Origin: JBEBXQ01 sp040391535
Lineage (GTDB): Bacteria > Bacteroidota > Bacteroidia > Cytophagales > Spirosomataceae
Length of the DNA: 23,850 bases
NCBI GenBank assembly: GCA_040391535.1
Contig: JBEBXQ010000079.1
Coordinates: 1 to 23,850 of the forward strand
Direction: 5' to 3'
Below, piece after piece: positions 1 through 6,433 of this stretch. Under the pieces are notes generated by a model that searched no databases, was not told the origin of the DNA, and saw only the letters and a program-made list of their open reading frames with translations. How positions within the stretch are numbered: position 1 is the first letter of the stretch; each line of letters opens with the position of its first letter. The translations under genes and the position numbers were made by a program.

Positions 1-680
1 ATTTTTCCGATTTCGATTGATTTGTACAAATCTGCTGTTCCGTAAAGCTGGTTTCCGAAACGGTACCCCGAAGCATTGGTGGTATTTAGCTTTCTTGACA
101 GATTAAGTGACAGTCCCCATTGTTTATGATTCAGGGTATAAAAAGCATTGATGATAAAATCAGTGCTGCCAGTCCCGGGTTGAAAATTGGCATTGGCTAC
201 CTGCAGATAATCATTTTCGTCATACCGGAAACGTCCTGTGGGAAGTTTTATTCCGCCACCGAGCAGCAGGGTATGGGTGAATTCCGAAACGGAAGTTCCG
301 TCCATAAAAGTATTGAACAGGTTATAATTGGCCAGTACGGTGGCATCGCCCAGTCCGGATTGTTTTTTTATCATGGCTGAGGTTTCCTGACGATCGAACC
401 GATAGGGAATAAATGCCATTACCTGAACACGATTGACCGGAAAAAAACGGGCATAAAGTTCGGTTATATTGAATGTTTCCTGCGTGTTCAGAACAGCGTT
501 TTCAGGATGCGTATGGAAATGCATAAAGCTGTAACGTACGCCAATCAGTGATTTGTTGGACTGGGGCATTAATCCGAAATACGATCCGCTGTTGGCACAT
601 CCGCAAATGTCACATGCGATTGTTTTGGGTATAAATCCGAGCGTAATCAGAAGCAGCAGCAGTAATCTGTATGTTTTCAT
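1..680 (-). CDS. Outer-membrane beta-barrel-like protein with CDICGC motif (partial, 3' end outside window)
   Basis: Reading down from an ATG at 680, the frame stays open to the window edge, giving 226 codons with the C-terminus missing. The product begins with a signal peptide (hydrophobic residues about 6-17, cleavage probably near IA before Cys23), then C23-D-I-C26-G-C28, a compact three-cysteine motif that would sit at the mature N-terminus. The rest has alternating aromatic/polar strands (for example LIGVRYSFMHFH, QVMAFIPYRFD, HTLLLGGGIKLPTGRF) with the GxxKLPTG-type turn seen in outer-membrane transporter-like barrels of Bacteroidota. It starts 21 bp after the di-heme peroxidase gene and is probably the last or next gene of that operon. 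The Cys motif and the context suggest a metal-linked outer-membrane role, but substrate and function are inferred. The lipobox is poor (T-I-A-C), so lipidation is doubtful. Confidence 0.75.
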   Translation of the reverse strand, partial: MKTYRLLLLLLITLGFIPKTIACDICGCANSGSYFGLMPQSNKSLIGVRYSFMHFHTHPENAVLNTQETFNITELYARFFPVNRVQVMAFIPYRFDRQETSAMIKKQSGLGDATVLANYNLFNTFMDGTSVSEFTHTLLLGGGIKLPTGRFRYDENDYLQVANANFQPGTGSTDFIINAFYTLNHKQWGLSLNLSRKLNTTNASGYRFGNQLYGTADLYKSIEIGK

Positions 681-701
681 GAGTTTGCCATTTTAAAAAT
701 G

Positions 702-1802
702 TTAAAGAGCGTTTCCGATACCCGGGTCCGATAGCCGCTGGTCGCGCACGAAATCGTCATCGGAGAGGGTATGAAGAAAAGCGATAATATCCTGTTTTTC
801 TGCCTTTGTCAAAAGTAGTCCTTTCCTGCCGTCAGGTTGTATAAGCATACCGTCCAGATTAGGAAGTTGCTGCACACTGTCGGTATAATGGTCCAGTACT
901 TCTGTCAGTGTATAATACCTTCCGTCGTGCATGTACGGAGCGGTGAGTCCTGCATTGCGCAGACTTGGAACTTTAAATGTATATCGGTCGGCCTCATTTC
1001 CGGTTACCTCCTCGCGGCCTTTGTCATTGATTTTCATGGGCACGAGGCCATTGTTACGAAAGCTGAAATCAGTAAATAATTCTCCTGAATGACAACCCGA
1101 ACAATGTGTTCTGAACAGGGACATGCCTCTTTTCTCCTGCTCGGTCATCGCATTCAGATCTCCCATTTTATAATAATCGTAACGGGAACCGGCCGACACC
1201 ATCGTAAGCATAAACTGCGCCATGGCTTTCATCATGCGGTCTGTGTTGATTTCCTCAGTACCAAACGCCTTTTTGAAAAGAGCAGGATAGTTGGGCTTGC
1301 TTTTGTCTTTTTCGCCGGATGTCGCCCGGAGCTTATCCAGAATGGCCGGTACGGTTTCATCCATCTCTACTTCATTACCGATCGGATTAAAAGGAACGAA
1401 ATCAAGATCATGCACCCCTCCGTCCCAGAAAAAAACGGGCTGCCAGGCTACATTCTGAACCGAGGGGGAATTGCGTGTTCCCAACAGATCGTCCACACCA
1501 TGGCTCAGCTCGTGTCCGTGATGAGTGAATGCTGAAGGCTGCTGATGACAGGTACCGCAACCTATATTATTGGTGCGGGAAAGCCTTCCGTCATAAAACA
1601 GAAACCTTCCGAGTTCAACTCCCTCTTCTGTGAGGGAGTTGCCGGAAAAATTATAAACCGGATCAGGAAAATGGGCAGGTTTTTGCCACGAAACCGGAGT
1701 GGGGCCCAGGGGCTCAGGATCTGTGCCTGTATCACTATCCCGGCAAGAAACCACGACAAGCATTAATCCGGTTATGCAAAGACTATTCAACCACTTTGCC
1801 AT
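702..1802 (-). CDS. Di-heme cytochrome c peroxidase of the MauG/MbnH type (lipoprotein)
   Basis: This 366-residue protein has a lipoprotein signal ending at VVSC (Cys20) and two c-heme motifs, CGTCH (82-86) and CSGCH (234-238), the spacing usual for bacterial di-heme peroxidases. FFWDGG contains W126, at the place of the inter-heme electron-transfer Trp of this family. After TAPYMHDGR the stretch EVLDHY puts Tyr306 where, by my alignment from memory, classical peroxidases carry the axial Met and MauG-like enzymes carry Tyr. That favours a MauG/MbnH-like protein-modifying enzyme over a simple H2O2 scavenger. The gene starts 2 bp after the stop of an MbnP-like lipoprotein, its expected substrate in characterised MbnH/MbnP pairs. 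Family assignment is firm; the MauG-like reaction is inference. It would act on the periplasmic side, anchored in a membrane. Confidence 0.9.
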   Translation of the reverse strand: MAKWLNSLCITGLMLVVVSCRDSDTGTDPEPLGPTPVSWQKPAHFPDPVYNFSGNSLTEEGVELGRFLFYDGRLSRTNNIGCGTCHQQPSAFTHHGHELSHGVDDLLGTRNSPSVQNVAWQPVFFWDGGVHDLDFVPFNPIGNEVEMDETVPAILDKLRATSGEKDKSKPNYPALFKKAFGTEEINTDRMMKAMAQFMLTMVSAGSRYDYYKMGDLNAMTEQEKRGMSLFRTHCSGCHSGELFTDFSFRNNGLVPMKINDKGREEVTGNEADRYTFKVPSLRNAGLTAPYMHDGRYYTLTEVLDHYTDSVQQLPNLDGMLIQPDGRKGLLLTKAEKQDIIAFLHTLSDDDFVRDQRLSDPGIGNAL

Positions 1803-1804
1803 AC

Positions 1805-2587
1805 TTAATGAACATGATCAACGGTAAACATCTGAGCATAATTGTTGGCCACTTCTGCCGCTTTTTCGGGATTTCCCATAATATTGGGCGTCTCAGCGAT
1901 TTTCAGATTTACCCCGGGGCCAGTGAACAGTTTGAGCAGGTCTGCCATGAGGTGAATTTCCGGTGTGGAGGTTTCCGATACAGTAACCGGATGTTCGAAC
2001 GGAAGTACGATGGTACGGTTATTATTGACGGTTTTCTCCGTATACCCTCCGAAAAAACCGATATGGTAATTGAACTTCTCAGCAGTTGATGAATGAGGGG
2101 AATTTCCTTCCAGCTTCAGAAAAATATACCCCGAGTTCCACGACCAGTACATGCCTTCACCATTACCGGGGTTCAGTACCCCTGTTCTTTCCTCTAAAGG
2201 GGAGGTGCTTTTGAGGCTATCTACCCCCAGTACAAATTCAAGACCTGTATAATCACCAACGGGAACCTGTGGCAGGGAAACCATTTGTGATGCTTTGGTA
2301 TCTTCTTTGATCAGAAAATAGCTCTGGTCCTTCGGGACAGTGAAAGAACTGCCGTCGGCCCGGTATAATCTGATATTGGAAACAAAATAGTTCAGGGCAC
2401 TCACGGAGAATTCTTCTCCAGAGGGGGTGGTATAGGTAACACCATTCAGTACCAGGTTTTTGTCGCCGACAACATTGTCGAACTCAATCTTGACACCACC
2501 TTGCTTTACGATGGTTTCTTCGCAGGAAATAAATGAAAATGAAAGCAGAACAGCCAGGGCTGTATATAATACAAAATTAGTTTTCAT
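1805..2587 (-). CDS. MbnP-like copper-protein family lipoprotein
   Basis: The 260-residue product has a lipoprotein signal (SFISC, Cys22) and the layout of the MbnP family: an N-terminal beta-rich part with LNYFVSNIRLY (66-75), the hallmark GMYWSWNSGYIFLKLEG region (145-161) and YHIGFFGG (174-181), then EIHLMADL (210-217). The only two tryptophans are W148 and W150, inside the hallmark segment. In studied MbnP proteins a Trp is converted to kynurenine by the partner di-heme enzyme MbnH and contributes to copper binding. H175 and H212 are further candidate ligands. The gene is followed after 2 bp by a MauG/MbnH-like peroxidase, so the enzyme-substrate pair is intact. No methanobactin precursor or biosynthesis gene is visible, as is common for MbnP/MbnH pairs outside methanotrophs. 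Copper binding here is inferred from the family. Confidence 0.87.
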   Translation of the reverse strand: MKTNFVLYTALAVLLSFSFISCEETIVKQGGVKIEFDNVVGDKNLVLNGVTYTTPSGEEFSVSALNYFVSNIRLYRADGSSFTVPKDQSYFLIKEDTKASQMVSLPQVPVGDYTGLEFVLGVDSLKSTSPLEERTGVLNPGNGEGMYWSWNSGYIFLKLEGNSPHSSTAEKFNYHIGFFGGYTEKTVNNNRTIVLPFEHPVTVSETSTPEIHLMADLLKLFTGPGVNLKIAETPNIMGNPEKAAEVANNYAQMFTVDHVH

Positions 2588-2740
2588 GATAAACAGAGCT
2601 TACGCCATGGCTATGCAGTAATAGGTAAGCATATCACTGACCAGCCAGAGGTTTCAAGCCATTTTAATTCAAAAAATAGTAACAGGTAAATGACAGATCA
2701 GAACATCTGAAAAGAGGTGATCTGTGTGAATGAGGAAAAC

Positions 2741-3145
2741 TCAGATGATGGGCGGATGAAAAATACCTTTTGAAACAGATTGGGCCGCCAACGCATTTTT
2801 ATAGGGAGTAGGTAATAAAGCAGCAAGAAGGTCAATACTGGCTTTCGGCGCCATGACAGATTCAAAAATGGGGTAGCCCGCAACTACTTCAATTAATTTC
2901 CCCATGTAGTCACACTCTGCCTGACGCTCTTCCTGTTCCTGAGCGGCAGCAATTTTTTTAGCGAGGTAACATTTCCCGTCACAATTGAGCTGAGGACGGT
3001 TTCTGTTTTCGCAAAGATTCCTGGAGATATAGTCACGGCGCAACTCAAAATCAAGATAGATCATCGGTATCATCAGGGATTTGACGCCCAGAATGATGAG
3101 GAAGATGATGGCTAATACCGATTTAAAATGCTGTTTCATGAACAA
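2741..3145 (-). CDS. Small membrane-anchored protein with NLCxNxxxPxxxCxGKCYL motif
   Basis: A 134-residue protein of unassigned function. It has a short basic N-terminus, one hydrophobic segment (about 9-29), and then a compact motif: C45, C55 and C59 in NLCENRNRPQLNCDGKCYLAKK, followed by a charged helix (64-77) and C78. With the basic end inside the cell, the Cys motif should face the periplasm. I recall small proteins with this CxNxxxPxxxCxGKC pattern in Bacteroidota, usually annotated as hypothetical. The C-terminus (HPPII) is short and shows no second membrane helix. It lies 153 bp upstream of the MbnP-like gene on the same strand and behind a -7-type promoter motif, so it may lead that operon. 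A metal-binding or redox role is inferred only from the cysteines and neighbours. Met3 (3139) is an alternative start. Confidence 0.7.
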   Translation of the reverse strand: MFMKQHFKSVLAIIFLIILGVKSLMIPMIYLDFELRRDYISRNLCENRNRPQLNCDGKCYLAKKIAAAQEQEERQAECDYMGKLIEVVAGYPIFESVMAPKASIDLLAALLPTPYKNALAAQSVSKGIFHPPII

Positions 3146-3169
3146 TCAATAACAGAAATAATCCGGCTG

Positions 3170-3177
3170 CAAAGATA
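3170..3177 (-). promoter_or_regulatory. Candidate -7 element TATCTTTG before the Cys-motif/MbnP operon
   Basis: On the minus strand the sequence reads TATCTTTG, an exact match to the Bacteroidota -7 consensus TAnnTTTG, 25 bp before the ATG at 3145. No clear -33 TTG lies at the usual distance. It falls in the gap after the deoxynucleoside kinase stop, consistent with independent transcription of the downstream cluster. Confidence 0.5.
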
Positions 3178-3198
3178 GGGGCTGATGACGAGAAAACG

Positions 3199-3813
3199 TT
3201 AGGAATTAAATAATTCTTTATCAAGCAATGTGACAATTTTCCTGAAATCCTCCGGATGGTTGACGTAATCAATATGATTCATATCAATTTCTATGAGCTT
3301 TCCATCAGTATAGTCTGCAGCAAATGCATCGTAATAATGATTCAGGCTTGTAAGATATTCCACAGGTATATCCGATTCAAAATCCCTTCCACGCAATTTG
3401 ATCTGACGGACAAGCGTGGGTAGGTCAGCCTTGAGGTAAATCATCAGATCAGGAGGTGATACCGCTTTCGTAATGGTATCAAAAAGAAGCAGATAACTAT
3501 CATAATCGCGCGCAGTCATTGTGCCTGATTCGTATAAATTCTTCGCAAAAATGAAGGCATCTTCATAGATCGTCCTGTCCTGAATCACGGTGGTATGCGT
3601 AAGCTCACTGATTTTCTGAGCCTGGGCAAACCGGCTGTTCAGAAAGTAAATCTGAAGGTTAAATGCCCAGCGGTGCATATCATGATAAAAATCAGCCAGG
3701 TAGGGATTGTTTTCCACAGCTTCATATAATACTTCCCATTGATAATGGTCACTTAACATGCGTGTAAGGGTGGTTTTTCCCGCGCCAATATTTCCGATAA
3801 CGGCAATATGCAT
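3199..3813 (-). CDS. Deoxynucleoside kinase (deoxyadenosine/deoxyguanosine kinase family)
   Basis: This 204-residue enzyme of the dNK/thymidine kinase-2 family phosphorylates deoxynucleosides to their 5'-monophosphates for DNA precursor salvage in the cytoplasm. The P-loop is GNIGAGKTT (7-15). E31 in YEAVENNPYL is the likely catalytic base of the EE/ExxxNP motif, D79-R80 in QDRTIYED is the DRS-like motif, and R141/R143 in KLRGRDFES form the lid. The length matches the family. Substrate choice (dA, dG or both) cannot be told by eye. It starts with ATG at 3813 and lies divergent from trhO, with 147 bp between. The cytoplasmic salvage role has no visible link to the metal-protein cluster that follows. 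Confidence 0.9.
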   Translation of the reverse strand: MHIAVIGNIGAGKTTLTRMLSDHYQWEVLYEAVENNPYLADFYHDMHRWAFNLQIYFLNSRFAQAQKISELTHTTVIQDRTIYEDAFIFAKNLYESGTMTARDYDSYLLLFDTITKAVSPPDLMIYLKADLPTLVRQIKLRGRDFESDIPVEYLTSLNHYYDAFAADYTDGKLIEIDMNHIDYVNHPEDFRKIVTLLDKELFNS

Positions 3814-3927
3814 AATACTGTTTCCTTGTAAATGAATAAAAAGCCGAAATTACACTTTCTGCCGAAAAAAATCCTTTTGTGCCTTTAACATGATAAGAAT
3901 TAGGTTTTACTAACCCATTGATCTTCG

Positions 3928-3935
3928 TATCTTTG
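3928..3935 (+). promoter_or_regulatory. Candidate -7 element TATCTTTG for trhO
   Basis: TATCTTTG matches TAnnTTTG exactly and lies 25 bp before the trhO ATG, giving a short leader. The expected -33 TTG is absent; only a T-rich TTTTAC is at the right distance. Confidence 0.5.
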
Positions 3936-3960
3936 TGGCGGATTAAGAAAAAAGGTTAAA

Positions 3961-4941
3961 ATGAGAGATTACCGCGTCTTACTTTATTACAATTATACTC
4001 CCATCGAAGATCCCGATGCTTACCGTGATGAACATCATCTTTTTTGCGTGGGCAATAACCTGTTAGGCAGGATTATTATATCAAAAGAAGGATTAAACGG
4101 TACCGTTTCCGGTCTGAAAGAGGATTGTGACAAGTATATGGAGTATGTTCTGGCTGATCCCAGATTCTCTGAGACTCAATTTAAAATTGAAGAACATGAT
4201 GCGCATACCTTTCATAAGCTCCATGTGAGGGTAAAGGATGAAATTGTGAATTCAGATCTTCCGGTAAATCCGCTGGTAGCAACAGGGAAACACCTTGATC
4301 CCGCTGAGTTCAGGAAAATGCTTAATGATCCTGATGTGGTACTGGTGGATATGCGGTCCAATTACGAACATAAACTGGGTAAATTCAAAGGTGCGGTTAC
4401 CTTCGACATGGAGAACCTGCGCGAGCTGCCTGACCATGTGGATGAAATTGCGCATCTGAAAGACAAAAAAGTAATTACCTATTGCACCGGGGGGATCAAG
4501 TGTGAAAAGGCGAGTGCCTATCTGCTTGACAAAGGTTTTAAAGACGTGTATCAGCTGCACGGCGGTATTATCCGCTACGGACTTGAAGAAGGCGGAGAGA
4601 ATTTCGATGGCAAATGCTATGTATTTGATAACCGGGTGGCTGTTCAGGTAAATAAGGTGAATCCTGAAGTGATTTCCACTTGTTATGTTTGCGGTGATAA
4701 CTGTGACAGAATGGTCAATTGTGCCAATGCTGAATGTAACCGCCATGTGCCGGTATGCGAAAAATGCAGTGATGAACTGGACGGGGCCTGCTCTCCTGAA
4801 TGTAAAGAACATCCTGCCAAGCGCCCTTACGATGGAAGGGGATATTATCCGGTACCCGGTAATAATTATACCCCCTTACAAGGTTTTAAGAGCCTGACCA
4901 AGCAAAGAAAAATTGCCCTGAAAAACCAGCAGGACTTATAA
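3961..4941 (+). CDS. trhO: tRNA uridine(34) hydroxylase TrhO (rhodanese-domain, YceA family)
   Basis: The 326-residue protein belongs to the TrhO/YceA family, which hydroxylates C5 of wobble uridine 34 in tRNAs toward 5-hydroxyuridine. It begins with an acylphosphatase-like N-terminal domain (1-95; GRIIISKEGLNGTVSG, 36-51), continues with a rhodanese domain (about 110-212) whose active loop is CTGGIKCEKA with Cys175, and ends with a Cys-rich tail: CYVCGDNC (241-248), C254, C259, CEKC (266-269), C277 and C281. The E. coli protein has a similar tail, so this is a normal family feature. The start has an A-rich lead and a -7-like promoter at 3928. Its end converges on an acetyltransferase gene with only 6 bp between stops. 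Confidence 0.93.
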   Translation: MRDYRVLLYYNYTPIEDPDAYRDEHHLFCVGNNLLGRIIISKEGLNGTVSGLKEDCDKYMEYVLADPRFSETQFKIEEHDAHTFHKLHVRVKDEIVNSDLPVNPLVATGKHLDPAEFRKMLNDPDVVLVDMRSNYEHKLGKFKGAVTFDMENLRELPDHVDEIAHLKDKKVITYCTGGIKCEKASAYLLDKGFKDVYQLHGGIIRYGLEEGGENFDGKCYVFDNRVAVQVNKVNPEVISTCYVCGDNCDRMVNCANAECNRHVPVCEKCSDELDGACSPECKEHPAKRPYDGRGYYPVPGNNYTPLQGFKSLTKQRKIALKNQQDL

Positions 4942-4947
4942 ATGAAG

Positions 4948-5463
4948 TCAGCTATGCTGTAAATTTTCCACTTTACAGCCCATTATAAAATCATTCATCT
5001 CGTAAGGACCTACGGGAATATCATCTTCATATAACACTACAAAGCCCATTTTTTCGTAGAAGAAGCGGGCTTTGTTGTAACGGTTGACATTGAGCCGGAC
5101 TTCCTTTGCGCCCTTCTTTGCACATTCTGCAATAACAGCCTGCAACAGAAATTTCCCTGAACCTGTACCCTGTGTTTCCGGGAGAACATAAATTTTATGC
5201 AACTTAAAGACATCCTTGTTATCTGTGACCGAATAGGAGGCAAATCCTGTTACTTCAGTATCGCTGACGAGTAACAAAAAGGTATGGAGCTGGTTTTTCA
5301 TCTGATCTTTCAGTGCATCAAAGGAATACATCAGGTCAAACATATAGTCAACCTGTTCCTGATCAAGGATAGGAAGATAGGTCGGGTACCAGATTTTTTC
5401 CTGCAATTCACGGATAACAGTAATGTCGTTTGTATCGGCTTGTCTTATTGCTAATGAAGGCAT
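4948..5463 (-). CDS. GNAT-family N-acetyltransferase
   Basis: An acetyl-CoA-dependent acyltransferase of 171 residues. The usual opening of the fold is seen in MPSLAIRQADTNDITVIREL. Motif A is KLHKIYVLPETQGTGSGKFLL (88-107), with the pyrophosphate-binding QGTGSG (98-103), and motif B is NKARFFYEKMGF (130-141). I chose ATG at 5463. The frame extends nine codons upstream to a TTG at 5490, but that region holds a strong promoter for the divergent surE, and the shorter start gives the typical GNAT N-terminus. The substrate cannot be told: amines, amino acids or protein N-termini are all possible. The gene converges on trhO, and its last codons carry an 8-bp inverted repeat. Confidence 0.88.
   Translation of the reverse strand: MPSLAIRQADTNDITVIRELQEKIWYPTYLPILDQEQVDYMFDLMYSFDALKDQMKNQLHTFLLLVSDTEVTGFASYSVTDNKDVFKLHKIYVLPETQGTGSGKFLLQAVIAECAKKGAKEVRLNVNRYNKARFFYEKMGFVVLYEDDIPVGPYEMNDFIMGCKVENLQHS
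4956..4979. terminator. Inverted repeat at the trhO/GNAT convergence
   Basis: GCTGTAAA (4956-4963) and TTTACAGC (4972-4979) are perfect complements around an 8-nt loop. They lie just past the trhO stop, within the last codons of the acetyltransferase. No T-run follows on either strand, so terminator function is only possible. Confidence 0.3.
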
Positions 5464-5477
5464 ATTATGTAACTTTG
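5448..5477 (+). promoter_or_regulatory. Promoter of surE (TTG-N19-TAACTTTG)
   Basis: TTG at 5448-5450, a 19-bp spacer and TAACTTTG at 5470-5477 make a full match to the Bacteroidota -33/-7 promoter pattern. It lies 55 bp upstream of surE and overlaps the 5' end of the divergent acetyltransferase gene. Confidence 0.7.
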
Positions 5478-5532
5478 GAACTTCAACCAAAACATGGAAT
5501 GAATAAAATTTAGTTCAGATATTACGTAGTAT

Positions 5533-6327
5533 ATGGCAATTGAGACTATAAAAGAAACGATAAAAAAACCTTTGATACTGGTTACCAATGATGATGGCAT
5601 TACTTCGAAGGGTATCCGTACCCTTGTGGAGCTTATGCTGCAGCTGGGTGAAGTGCTGGTTGTCGCCCCTGACAGCCCTCAGTCGGGGATGGGACATGCC
5701 ATTACAGTAGGGGAACCCCTGCGATTGTATCCTACAGATATTTTTGAGAATGTTGATGAATATGAGTGTTCAGGTACTCCGGTAGACTGTGTAAAGCTGG
5801 CCAAGCATTACGTGCTGGGCGACCGGGAAGTAGACCTGGTGGTCAGCGGGATTAATCATGGCAGCAACAGCTCGATCAGTGTACTGTATTCAGGGACGAT
5901 GTCAGCAGCGATTGAAGCGGCTATTGAGGGCATTCCGGCTATAGGGTTTTCTTTGAATGATTTCGATGAGCAGGCTGATTTCAGCCACGCTCATGAAGCC
6001 ATTCTCAGAATAGCCCGTGCTGCGCTGACCAATACTTTCCCCAGAGGGACAGCACTGAATGTTAACATTCCGAAAAAATCAGAGGAACCTGTGAAAGGAA
6101 TTAAAGTCTGCAAGCAGGCAAATGCCAAATGGCAGGAATCTTTTGATTACCGGAAAGATCCCCGGGGCCGCGGCTATTTCTGGATGGTGGGCGAGTTTGT
6201 AAATTATGACGAATCGGAAGATTCGGATGAATGGGCTTTGAAGCAGAACTACGTATCCGTGGTTCCCTGCCAGTTTGATCTGACCGCCTATACGGTGATG
6301 GATCAGATTAATTCCTGGAATTTGTAA
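5533..6327 (+). CDS. surE: 5'/3'-nucleotidase SurE
   Basis: SurE removes phosphate from nucleoside 5'- and 3'-monophosphates (and short polyphosphate in some species) in a divalent-metal-dependent reaction in the cytoplasm. The 264-residue product has the family metal site: LVTNDDG with D20/D21, the Ser-containing loop APDSPQSGMGHA (S51) and VSGINHGSN with N108. Residues after about 185 form the usual oligomerising tail. The length is typical. A full Bacteroidota promoter is found 55 bp upstream, and the next gene (GH3-like) starts 106 bp downstream. Its classical neighbour pcm is not here, which is common outside proteobacteria. Nothing in the sequence is unusual. Confidence 0.95.
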   Translation: MAIETIKETIKKPLILVTNDDGITSKGIRTLVELMLQLGEVLVVAPDSPQSGMGHAITVGEPLRLYPTDIFENVDEYECSGTPVDCVKLAKHYVLGDREVDLVVSGINHGSNSSISVLYSGTMSAAIEAAIEGIPAIGFSLNDFDEQADFSHAHEAILRIARAALTNTFPRGTALNVNIPKKSEEPVKGIKVCKQANAKWQESFDYRKDPRGRGYFWMVGEFVNYDESEDSDEWALKQNYVSVVPCQFDLTAYTVMDQINSWNL

Positions 6328-6433
6328 TCAATGCATCTCATACCTGAGCGCTGTCCGTAGTGCTGATACAGCGTAATAATGTAAAAAGATGCACCGGTAT
6401 TTGGGAAAATGGGATTTTGAATAAAATTATGAT

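Noticed and set aside
120..380. Plus-strand open frame of 86 codons
   Set aside because: It lies opposite the outer-membrane protein gene, has no recognisable domain and is best explained as an antisense shadow.
2693..2725. ACAGATCA/TGATCTGT inverted repeat after the Cys-motif gene as a terminator
   Set aside because: Eight-bp arms with a 17-nt loop and no T-run on the minus strand; too weak, and the downstream MbnP gene is probably in the same operon.
3961..4941. Cys-rich C-terminal tail of TrhO as a new zinc-domain fusion
   Set aside because: Known TrhO/YceA proteins also end in a similar set of cysteines, so this is a normal family feature.
6345..6383. CGCTGT/ACAGCG arms downstream of surE as a terminator
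   Set aside because: Only six pairs with a 13-nt loop and no T-run, so it is not distinguishable from chance.
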